Positions 9,342 through 19,089 of a stretch of DNA of 64,000 bases are shown piece by piece. Source of the stretch: Polytrichum commune (lineage: Eukaryota; Streptophyta; Polytrichopsida; Polytrichales; Polytrichaceae); contig OX485805.1 in NCBI GenBank assembly GCA_950295325.1, positions 7,192,501 through 7,256,500 of the forward strand, given 5' to 3'. The position numbers and the translations under genes are program-made. The notes under the pieces are model-generated. The model had not been told where the DNA came from and ran no database searches. It was given only the letters and a program-made list of their open reading frames with translations. Position 1 is the stretch's first letter. Each line of letters starts with the position of its first letter.

Positions 9342-12300
9342 ATGGAGAGCGTGCCTCACATGAGTGAAGAGGTTGGTTTTATAACCCCAATGTGCATCCA
9401 CTTTCCCACGGGTGCACCCGTGACAACACTCTGGCCGTACCCCTCCTGTACGGCCAGTCTGCCACGGGTGTTCACCCGTGGGAGACTCTGGCACCCGGTT
9501 TGGGGCCCCCACGGGTGTTCACCCGTGGGAGCTTATGGTTTTTATTTCGGTTATCCTAGCATATGTCAGAATAGAAGTTATCCATATGCTCATGTGTGTG
9601 ACAAACTTTCTAGTAGTAGATGTCAGCATGGTAGCCTCCCACGGGTGAACACCCGTGGGAGAATCCGGCACCAGCATGGAAGCCCCCACGGGTGTTCACC
9701 CGTGGCAGTTCATGATTTGTATTTTAGTTCTCCCTACATATGTGTGGTTATAAGATAGGCATGTATCATGTGTGTGACATACTCAATAGTTGTATATGCA
9801 ATTATGCTTATTTGTAAATTTCCTGCTGAGTATGTGAAATATGTTGTCAATGGGTAATTGGTACATATTATTACGAGTTGGGAGTTTCGTGATGCATTAT
9901 GATAAATGATGACGATGATATTCGTTAAACTGGAATGTTGACACTATCCTGAATGGCAACTATTTCGCTAGCACTTGGGCCAGCAGATGTGACACCTACA
10001 TGCATAGTAATAATTGTACACAAGTAAGTGTTAGGGGTGATAGTTTTGGTGTTTGGGCTTTGTGGAAACTGGTAATAAGGGTCATTCTCCCAATGGGGAT
10101 ATGATAAGTAACACATACTTCACTTGAGTTGTGTGAAGTGAGGTGTAAAGCTCACCCCTATATGAATGTAAATATTCTGTTGAGATGTCAATGTTGTCCC
10201 CCACGGGTGAACACCCGTGAGCTTCTGGTCAATGTGTGTTGACATACTTTGATATCGATGTTCAGATTCCACATTACATTGGACTGTCGAGGACGGACTT
10301 GAAGGGGAAGGCCGTTGTGCTCTTTGATGATGAGGGCCATGCTTTGTGTGATGGATTGATTTGCAACACAAATCCGTTGGATTGTGTTGACAATAGCATC
10401 CTAGGGGCTGAGGATGTTGGAGTTATTATCTTGAACCCAACTGACAATGTTATTTCGCAAGATTGGGAGAATACGCTGCACCGATGGCCACTTTCACTCA
10501 CCAAATTTGAAGGACATACATTAGCGGAAATATTGTTGGTCCATCATAATGCGACCCGCGAAGTTCAAAGTCATCGGCGCTTGCTTGGAAAACGCCAATA
10601 CAACACTGTGAGGATGTGTGCACCTCGGCCACCTGGGAAGAAAATTTGGGGAGCCACTGAGGAGCATGCGCGGATGTTATCAGCGGTGGATTGTTGTTCC
10701 GAGCATTGTTGCCAGGTATTCCCAAGGCCTTTGTTGATGAGTATTCGGGAACACTACTTCGCATTGCCATTCAATGCTCGGAAGCTCATAGCCCTGTCGG
10801 TGTTCCAATCGATCCAGAAACATGAGCACAACGGACGTGAAATGGTGCAGTTGGAAGGGAGAACAATATGCACTCGAGCATGGATGAACATCTATATGAT
10901 ATCAAGGGCACAATATAATAGGAACAAGGCTGAAAGCTTGATGGGGGTTAGATCTCGAGATCATGGAAATACAGGAACTAGAAAACCACGGGCGAATACA
11001 GTGCAAGCACGAGCCACCCTTGGAGTATTGGTTGAGGGTAGGGCGGACGCCATGCCCCATATGACTCGGACTCTTCCAACTGGTGAGAAGATAGGGACGG
11101 AGATGCTCCCTGTGGGAACAACATGGTGCAACCTATTGCAGGAAGTGAACAACTTGGACGGAGACCTAGGGTACACGCCTATCTCCACGTCCACCTTCAG
11201 CCGCCTACATCGACAACATTTCAAGCAGTATGTTATAAAGAGCCCCGGCGACAACTTCTCGCGTTGTGGAACTTGTGCAGCATTCAAGGATTTGTTGCGA
11301 ATACACACAAAGAACACAACTGGTCACTTGGCCATCTCGAATGCTAGCCTTCGTCATCTAACATTGCAGGAGGCTCATAGAAACAGTTACTATAAAGATA
11401 GGATTTTGTCAAAGTATGCTCCCAATGAGGTGCTTTGTATAATCCATGACAAAATGGATTATGGGAAAACGGCTCTTCCCGTCTTCGCGCACAAAAACAA
11501 ACGTGTTGACAAATACGAGCGATTCCCCATATCCATTGCGGGGATGATTGCACATGGTCACTCAGATGTGAATTATGCGCATTATGTCCTTGATATGTAC
11601 CCATCCGATGCCAACTTCACTATCACCTCGATGATGAAGTTGCTTTGTCAACTTGAGGTACAACCTGTTTGCTCTAGTAGATACATTCCGATTTCGTCCA
11701 TAGGTGATCCTTTACACGACGCATTGGTGGTTGGTGTAGAGAAGTGTTCAGGAGTACTTCCCTTGCCACCGCCCGCAAGTATTCCTCCTACAGGTTTGCC
11801 ACCCCTCCTCCTTGTTCAAATGGACAATTGTGCGAAGGACAACAAATCAAAATACAACATGTTGTTTTGGTCAGCTCTGACTGCAAAGGGAATTTTTCGG
11901 GAAGTCAGGGTGTCTTTCCTTATTGTTGGACATACGCATGAGGATGTGGATGCAATGTTTGGGAGGTTTGGACAAAGGCTGAAGATTGAGGATTGCCATA
12001 CACTCCCAGACCTCATGGCATCGTTCATGGCTGCTGGGGAACCCACTATTGTCCCGTCCTTAATCCACGAGGTTGCAGATTTCAAGGAATGGGTGAAGGG
12101 ATACTACAATGAGTATGGTCAAGATCGACTTATTGGGCATTCCAAGGCGCACCAATTCCGTTTTTATGTAGATCCTCAAGGAGTGCCATTGATGCAGTAC
12201 AAAGTGTATTGTACAGATCCAAGTTGGGTGCCTGATGGAGGAATTGCTCTTTGGAAGGTGGACCCTATCACAAAGAAGACCATGGTCCCAACAGGTTAAT

Positions 12301-13215
12301 GGGTCCCTTGTTTGTATTGCTTTGGAAGTGCACTAGAAAATACATGGTGTGAAGTATGTGGCCCACGGGTGATCACCCGTGGGCAGTTAGTCCGTGGTAT
12401 TGCTCCGAGCTCATTGTATGTTTGTTTTTGTAGGGTGCCCCCGTCCCGTTCCAAAAAGGGAGATGAAAGATTCCGTGAACATAAAGCTTGGGGTGCAAGG
12501 TTTTATTAAGTATTGGAAGGATACGGCAGATCAAGATAGTTCGGGTCAATATATGGAGTCCATTGCACCAACAATTTTATATTGGGAGAATGTGCTTGCG
12601 GCTATGGATCAACCTTTACTCCCAACTCCATCTGAACTTAGCGAGCCATTCTGGCCAGCTACACGGTTCTCCATTGCACCAACCCTCCATGTGGATAATG
12701 TGCATCTACTTGAGGAAAACATCACTGATTATGCTTACGTGGGGCCAGCTAGTTCTCGACCTGTTGAGACCTTCCGTCCCGGCGCACATATCAGGATTGG
12801 CCATTATGTGTTACTACGTCCTAGTGAGGATTGTCCTAATCCAGTGTGGATGGGACGAGTGATTTCTGAGCCGAATTTGGCACATATCGGTCCTAATCCT
12901 CGTTCCATTGAGATTGTCTATTATGTACCGGTCCTTGGCCAAAGGAACAAGAAGACCTTAGACGAACGTTATGAGGAATGGGACACGGCAAAATCTTTTC
13001 GATGGACGAGGCTCAAGGACTATGCACCACAACATCAATCCCTAGATTGTGTTGTGGCATCATGGGCAAGACAAAGGAATGCGTCCGATGACAATGTTCT
13101 CATCCCAGCTCGGCAAATTCTTTTCGCAAAGGATAATTTAGATCGATGCACTAGAGGTGAGAAAATGACTGATGGAGATACTTTCGAGGATGGGGTACCA
13201 ACAGAAGACCTCTAG
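9342..13215 (+). CDS. DUF7869-like transposon-derived protein, three exons, 946 aa
   Basis: Predicted exons are 9342-9371, 10266-12294 and 12434-13215. Both introns are GT-AG and every junction keeps the frame (2841 nt including stop). Exon 2 to 3 is strong: the frame stops 5 nt past the donor and resumes in phase. Exon 1 is inferred from TATA box, ATG context and phase. Visible features: Cys343 and Cys346 in FSRCGTC; HDKMD at 404-408; QMDN with Asp530; HTHEDVD with Glu569 and Asp572. The spaced acidic residues suggest an RNase H-fold (DDE-like) core; that is inference. The C-terminal third has a compact segment around HYVLLRPSEDCPNPVWMGRV resembling an SH3/BAH-like fold. From memory the central block matches the DUF7869 family of moss, lycophyte and alga genomes. 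No internal stop or frameshift, and coding DNA is richer in GC than its flanks. CCCACGGGTG palindromes fill the introns. Confidence 0.75.
9407..9422. repeat. Palindrome copy 1 (no spacer)
   Basis: Perfect 16-bp palindrome CACGGGTG/CACCCGTG in predicted intron 1. Confidence 0.9.
9431..9457. repeat. Separate hairpin between palindromes 1 and 2
   Basis: Arms CTGGCCGTAC (9431-9440) and GTACGGCCAG (9448-9457), 7-nt loop. The sequence is unrelated to the CCCACGGGTG palindrome. Confidence 0.85.
9462..9481. repeat. Palindrome copy 2 (TT spacer)
   Basis: Arms CCACGGGTG and CACCCGTGG with TT between, in predicted intron 1. Confidence 0.9.
9508..9529. repeat. Palindrome copy 3 (TT spacer)
   Basis: Arms CCCACGGGTG and CACCCGTGGG, spacer TT. 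Confidence 0.9.
9636..9661. repeat. Palindrome copy 4 (AA spacer, longest arms)
   Basis: 12-bp arms CTCCCACGGGTG and CACCCGTGGGAG, spacer AA. Confidence 0.9.
9686..9705. repeat. Palindrome copy 5 (TT spacer)
   Basis: Arms CCACGGGTG and CACCCGTGG, spacer TT, in predicted intron 1. Confidence 0.9.
9706..10201. other. Rest of predicted intron 1
   Basis: AT-rich, no separate gene seen. Minus frames at 9925-10116 and 10120-10371 are not convincing. Confidence 0.4.
10202..10219. repeat. Palindrome copy 6 (AA spacer)
   Basis: Arms CACGGGTG and CACCCGTG, spacer AA, 46 bp before the predicted acceptor of exon 2. Its right edge creates the in-frame TGA (10218-10220) that closes the exon 2 frame upstream, which supports an intron here. 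Confidence 0.9.
12361..12384. repeat. Palindrome copy 7 (perfect 24 bp) inside intron 2
   Basis: 12-bp arms GCCCACGGGTGA and TCACCCGTGGGC with no spacer, near the middle of the 139-bp intron 12295-12433. Confidence 0.95.
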
Positions 13216-13269
13216 ATTAAAGTTGCCTTGCTCATTCCTGGGTATCTACGGGTGGACTCTCATGGGTGG

Positions 13270-13293
13270 GCTAGATGGTTGACACCATCTAGC
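13270..13293. repeat. Hairpin in the 3' flank
   Basis: Arms GCTAGATGGT (13270-13279) and ACCATCTAGC (13284-13293), loop TGAC, 54 bases after the stop codon. It could form in a transcript 3' UTR. Confidence 0.8.
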
Positions 13294-13480
13294 ATGTTTG
13301 GAGCTCAATTTTAATTTTGTGAGCATTAATTAGAGAGCCGTAGACATTGACATTTGTCCCACGGATGTTCAAACTACCACTTTTAAAGGCATCTTTTTTT
13401 GTGAATTTTCATGTGCATTGTCATATTAGCCAACATGTTTAATATGTGGGAGTCGTCCAATGTCGTCCAATGTTTAATAG

Positions 13481-13502
13481 TCCACGGGTGTTCACCCATG
13501 GA
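13481..13502. repeat. Palindrome copy 8 (one mismatch)
   Basis: Arms TCCACGGGTG and CACCCATGGA, spacer TT, downstream of the gene. More decayed relatives of the half-site are seen near 13246 (ACGGGTGG), 13355 (CCCACGGATG) and 13607 (TACGGGTA). Confidence 0.8.
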
Positions 13503-13960
13503 GTGTAGGCACAATCCTTTTGTCTTCCTTGATGGGATCCTCCATATTACAATTGATTGTTTGCCCGGTTTCATTGGAACACTTGGTTTGTGGAGGCTAA
13601 ACCCTCTACGGGTATTCTCTCGTACAAAAAAATCAATCATTGCGTTCCCATCACGTTCCCCACATTAAAATGAGCGGACCATTTGTCTCATTTTAGTTAA
13701 TATCCCCATCTTAGTAACAACTACAACTCTTGGTAACTTTGAGATTGTGCATGTGACTTGAATTGATGCCACCCTCACTAATTGGTATATGTAGTGTAGT
13801 TCCCTCCCAAACATTCCACCCAATAGATATTTGAGCAATTATGACTTTTGCATGCATGATCTTAACAAAATCATATAAGTACCCCACCCTTACCTACGTT
13901 CTGATGCTTGCACAATCCAATCCCACCTTCGCCCAAAACCAACACCGCATTTGTAATTGG
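13503..13960. other. 3' flank of the three-exon gene
   Basis: No gene is seen. It leads into the duplicated segment that begins near 13965. Confidence 0.4.
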
Positions 13961-13964
13961 CATT

Positions 13965-15110
13965 CAAGCTCATTGTGAGAGACACTCATCAACATATCTT
14001 CCAAATGACTAGGCAAGTTGATTTCATTTGCATTTTATGAAGTGTTGCTTAAATTTTTGCTTTGAAAATGCGATTACGAAGCTGTGAACCTTATATAAAA
14101 ACTCCAATCGTATGGAAGTGTTCTTTGACTTTGTGTCAACATTTTTGCTTCATGAATATTTTATAAGCTTGCAAAAACTCATCTTGAAAAAACATAAATT
14201 AGGGATAATAAGGGCTAAACTTTCGGACTGTTGGAGCTTCTCAAATTTGAGTGAAACAAAGAGATTTTCCTTTCATATCTTCATAATGGAGTTGGTTAAT
14301 AACATTACTCAGCTAATGAGTTTTGTTTAGTTGCCCTTACTTCAAATTTATTTTGAGGCATTGAGATTCCGGGCATATGGAGGCTTTATTTTGGAAACTA
14401 TTACGAAGCTCATGACCACATCTCATCCGCTAAGCAGTGTTACGTTTCCACATACAAGTGGCTGATCACAAAATATGTCAATGTATATGATAATAGACTA
14501 AATTACCTCGACATCAAGGGTGGGATGAAAGCTCCAAGTTCATCAGAAGGCACCCTCTGGCAATAAAGTGATACCCGTGATAGAACACCATTTCCAAGTT
14601 CATATCCATGGAAGCTTCCCAATGGAGAAACGGAGTTGCCAACTGGACCCTCTCATACTAGTCATTCTACTTTGAATGTTTACTTCTGGGCTACCAATTT
14701 TTACTTCAAAGTCAATTCAAAACCCCATTTTCTTTGGTCCCATCACAGAAAACAATATCAACAAATTTGCTTGTGACAATTTGCCCACTTTGTCAATGAG
14801 TTGTATCATCCAGACAATGTGAACTCAATTTACGGCATGGAATTGGCATGCTGTTTCCCTATATGCCACAATAAGCATGAACCACGTAAGATATCCGACA
14901 TGATGAACAATATCCATAAACCCACTCAACCCCCTTACTACTACCACTGTTATCTATAATTCAATATTCTAGTGCAACTTTTGGCTTTCAAGTTTCAAGT
15001 CCACATTGAAGCCAAGAAGGAAGGGAGGAAGGAAGCATACCTACCTCCAATCTCCATGAGCCACAGTTACATGTCAATGACTTCAGCACTGAATGGAATT
15101 GCTACATGTT
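13965..15110. repeat. Large duplicated segment, copy A
   Basis: Matches 22755-22790 plus 23640-24770 at high identity in the same orientation, down to ATTACTCAGCTAATGAG and AAGGAAGGGAGGAAGGAA. Copy A lacks the roughly 850 bp present at 22791-23638. The short frame at 14112-14330 is conserved in part in copy B (23738-23995), but its N-terminal half differs by a frame change, so conservation is at DNA level and no gene is claimed. Confidence 0.75.
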
Positions 15111-15144
15111 ATTCAATAGAGTGAATAAATACGATTTAGAAGAC

Positions 15145-15541
15145 AATGTAAGTGGCATGCAAGTAGGTGATATTGAACAAGTAAATATCTAATTTTTTAA
15201 AATATGATAAATTACATTCAATTGATGGTTTTCTACAAAGTTTTGTGATGATGCCCTCAAAGTTATTATGAATCCAAAGAATATGGAAAAATTTCCAACT
15301 TCAAATGTTTTAAGGTCATGAAATTTACGTTCAAAACCATATTCAATCATTTCCTTTTGAGCATCACTTTTAATGATAATTTTTGAAGATCTTAACTTGA
15401 TATTCTACATTTAGGTACTTAACACAACAATATAGGTCATCATAAGTAATTTTATGCTACTACTTCTAGGCGTTTGACCAAAGAAATTATGGTTTTAGTA
15501 TACCGAAGCACCTTTTTGGTCCACTTTATCATGCTTGCACA
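15145..15541 (-). mobile_element. Truncated inverted copy of the 21300-21941 element
   Basis: The reverse complement aligns along its length with about 21302-21755, starting at GTGCAAGCATGATAAAGT (element end) and passing TGTAGAATATCAAGTT and CTTGTTCAATATCACC. The outer half of the element (matching 21756-21941) is missing, so it is 5' or 3' truncated at 15145. Confidence 0.7.
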
Positions 15542-15690
15542 TGTATGAATTCCAAATATGCACAACCAAATATATTTTTAATGAAGTTGTCTTCTCAAAA
15601 CTTAACATCTCTCTTACTGTGTATCTATATGTGTTGCTTGCGTTCACTCCACCAAGCTTTTCACACATATTTTTGTTACAATCTCTATGA

Positions 15691-16071
15691 ATGGCATCCC
15701 TTCACACTATGGAATGCTCCATTCCCTTCAACCTCCCCTTGGGTCCAAATGGTGTAGTTGTCATTCAAGAGAGTTTGCTTAGGCTAAAAGTTGGCCCTCA
15801 ACTGGACACCATGTATGTGGAACAAAAATTGTTGCATGGCACTAGAGTGTTGTGTGAGACAATATTTGTTCAAAACTCGAGAAAGGAAGTAGGTTCATTT
15901 TGGACGTTAGGTGGAGGCTCTTTCAAAGTCATAGGTTTGTTTGAGATGCAAATGGATTCGTCAACAATGTTGTTGACAAATGAATTTAACACAACAACTC
16001 TTCAAAGCAATGGTATGCGTAGAGTTAAATTGATCCAAGTTCGGAAGAAGTCATACTCCTTAGCAATTTAG
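15691..16071 (+). CDS. Hypothetical ORF, 126 aa
   Basis: Starts ATG at 15691 and is open to TAG. I do not recognise a domain. It lies just upstream of the decayed MULE transposase in the same orientation and could be a remnant of that element, but no motif shows this. The frame could be chance. Confidence 0.2.
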   Translation: MASLHTMECSIPFNLPLGPNGVVVIQESLLRLKVGPQLDTMYVEQKLLHGTRVLCETIFVQNSRKEVGSFWTLGGGSFKVIGLFEMQMDSSTMLLTNEFNTTTLQSNGMRRVKLIQVRKKSYSLAI

Positions 16072-16511
16072 ATGATGAGGGCACCCAAATGGTAGACCTA
16101 GCTATGAATTCGACTTCTTCATTTAAGTTTCCTTCTTCATTCACTTCAACATCTTTTGCACAAGCTCTTCTTGCCAATGAACCTGAATATCTTTACAAAC
16201 CTCTCTATATATGAGAGTTGCAAAAAGACACACACTCCAGAAAACCTCCAATTCATCCCACTTTAATCACAACAAATGTCCATATACTTGATAAACTCAA
16301 ATTTACCAAGTGTTGTAGAAGATCTAGGTCTAACTGAAGTAATATGTACTATTACTAACATTGTCATAGTGGATATCAAATACATGTTGTCTATGTTCAA
16401 TGGGGATATTGTTGATATTTTTTCACCTATAGATCAAGGAGTTCATAATGCCTAAGGCACGATAAGATTCATGATAGACATGTTTAGTGTAGAATCCAAA
16501 CAACAAACATC

Positions 16512-18427
16512 CTAAATGAATTTGCTTTGATTTTTAGGAGGTTTGCATGCGTTGGCCATCTCCAATGCCCTAACGATTCTTGTGAGGAATTGTTGCAAAA
16601 TGGTTGAGCTCACAACAATACCGAGTGGAACAACATTACACCCACCGCATTTGTTGTTGGTAAAGGGCCACCAGAGGAGTCTAGGATTTAATGCCAAGTT
16701 TGTCATTCCCCTTCCATTTGTCTTGCTATTTGTGACATAAGGATTATAAACATTCATTTTGTATCTTTAGTTATGTCCTGTGCATGTCTCCATCTAGGTG
16801 TGCACGACCACCTTTTGTCCACTGGAGTGTGTCGTGAGTCCCAGGATGTGGCTTTCCAATGTGTTGCTCATAAGGTGTCCAAAACTCCAACTGCTAAAAA
16901 TTCAACGATTGTTATGGCTACGAGTTAGCAATTTTTCTAGCTTATTACATCTTCAAGTCCCCTCTCCATGGGGAGAAGAAGTATCTTCATGAAGCTTCGT
17001 TGGAGGTGGTCATGGATAAATTTTTCCCTCTAACCTTCCCTAACTATAGGAACTTCGGTGGAGACATGGAGAATTCTTGGATAATTTTTGACCATGTTAA
17101 GCACCTCCACAATTAGACTACGATCGCACACCATGTCTACTATGACAAACATTGCGGGATATTGACTACATCATGTTATGATATGCAATCAGAGGATTCC
17201 CAAGCCTAGACCTTAGTATGGGAGAATCTTAATGTAGTCATGCTTGGGAATGGCGTCCTCAAGGTGAACTTCAAGGTCTTCTTGGAGGACAATGCACATG
17301 CAATTGCAATGTAGTGAGGAAGATTTATGGTGATGGCGGTCCAACCATTCCTCTGGAGGGCCGTGAGCGTACATGTCTTTTCCATTGGATCTCAATACAA
17401 AGAACCGTGTGTTGGAGGGATTTGGATTGTTTGGACCAACTAAGAGAAAGTTGGATTTGCCACTAAGGTCTAAGTATGATTCGCATCGTCCAAAAAATGT
17501 GAATTACTCCATCCCTGCCTTAACACAAAATCTACTAGAACATGCATTGAAGAGTCCCTCACACATGATGAGAATGTGGTGTCTCACACCACCAGCATGT
17601 TGGAGTTAGATTGTTTGGGATACTAGTGGAACATTTCCAAATTGCCTTATCCGGTGAAGAAAGAGTGCCAAGTGTTGCAAGCCAACACATGGCATCCATA
17701 CATGGCCAAAGAGGGGAAGAATAAGCATGGCACATCCATGCCAACTTACAGAGGTTTGAAGAGGTTTCATTCCAACAATCATGTAGCTACAAAATTTTGG
17801 TTTTGAACAAATGACATCAACCGTCGTGTGCAGGGGAGCAAACATAAATGGGTGCTTGTTTGGCCATATCCTCCAACTATGTGGCTAGTGAAGGTTGGAA
17901 CAAACCTTTCATAAGAGAAGGTTTTTGCATTTAGGATGTTGGTTTGCAACTGCAGCAATGGGAGGCTATATCACCACCTCGTTGTTTGGGTATAATGCCC
18001 AACCTTCCACCCCTCAATCACATTTTTGTGTCCTAGCAAATCCAAATGCTCGCTCCGCCACTAGGTTTTCCAAGGCAATTCATCATAATATGATGGTGTT
18101 GTTGCCAAAACATAGAAATATATGGTCGAGTGCATTACATATAAATGAGTATAATGTTGTAGAAGTGACTATCATCCCATACTTGGATTCAACTACATCA
18201 TAACCATAGTTTCCATGAAGGAGAGGACTTACCTCATGTCCATTGCAGGTAACTCCCAATGCACTTGCCCTAACTTTGCAAAAATGTCATCAATGGTAGT
18301 GGGAAGAGGGGTTAGTGGATTTTTTTGCAAACATTTGTATTATGTGTTCAATTATTTGTGCAAGGTTGACTACCCCACTGGCAAATTTATTCATGCACCC
18401 ATATTCAACTACAACGAGGTCACGTGA
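16512..18427 (+). pseudogene. Decayed MULE-like transposase with SWIM zinc finger
   Basis: Conceptual translation with frameshifts gives recognisable pieces in order: a segment CPNDSCEELLQNG followed by NNTEW and CHSPSICLAIC (16556-16735); CYDMQSEDSQA and VNFKVFLEDNAHA (about 17174-17300); then, one frame over, GDGGPTIPLEGRERTCLFHW (17329-17388); and a C-terminal SWIM zinc finger, CTCPNF with CKHLYYVF (about 18252-18345). The piece order and wording match, from memory, Mutator-like transposases common in moss and lycophyte genomes. At least three frame changes and several stops make it non-functional. I could not define the terminal inverted repeats of its parent element. Confidence 0.7.
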
Positions 18428-19080
18428 TTCGTCTTCTCAAGCTCGCGGGTTTGGCAAAACAAGCTTAGAGCGGTGACAGTGAAGGGCATGGGAACATAGT
18501 TTAGATATAGAAATGTATATGTTTGCCCCGAGGAAATGTAATACACGTTGATGCTCGAATTATTTGGTTGTTTGCCACAATAAGGCACTCAACAATTCAT
18601 ATGCATGTTTGTCATTTCAACAAAGTACTCATAATTGTGGGCCATCATTCACCCTATAATCCATGGTTGTAGGGTCCAATTCAATATTTATTATCTATCT
18701 AATATATATTTTATCCAACATTTATAACTCAAGAGCATTGCAAGTCTTACTTAAATATTCCTTTGTTGGACATTTTGTTCCTCAATGCTCACATGTCACC
18801 GCTCACCACTCAACACTCACATCCTAACTTCCCTTAAGCACCATTACTCGAGGACATAGGGGTATACATGTATTCATTAGGAAGTCCATATATACATGGG
18901 TCTTACTTCTCTCTCTACTCACACGGACACACATATATGTGAATTAGGATCCACAAGGACATAGGTCTCTCCAAGAACATATATATATATATAAGCATAT
19001 GTTACTTCCCACCCTCCGGCACCTAAAGGTATAATTTTACAAGTATAGACCCTTACACTAACTTTTTCCGCGAGATTATT
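18428..19080. other. DNA between MULE and LINE remnants
   Basis: AT-rich, with a short TA tract near 18980-18995. No gene is seen. Confidence 0.4.
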
Positions 19081-19089
19081 AAATGTTTC

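Larger units (their letters stand above)
9480..9800. repeat. Diverged tandem duplication of about 172 bp carrying palindromes
   Basis: About 9480-9640 and 9652-9800 align: GTGGGAGA-CTGGCACC, a palindrome, TATGGTTTTTATTT versus CATGATTTGTATTT, then ATCATGTGTGTGACA. The palindromes are better conserved than the DNA between them. Confidence 0.65.

Noticed and set aside
9342-9758. Continuous 138-codon frame read through the palindromes
   Set aside because: It translates the palindromes as repeated FTRGR / GCSPV; only its first ten codons fit the spliced gene model.
9407-13502. CRISPR-like array
   Set aside because: Spacing is irregular (27 bp to over 2 kb), the repeats are palindromes in eukaryotic introns, and no cas genes are present.
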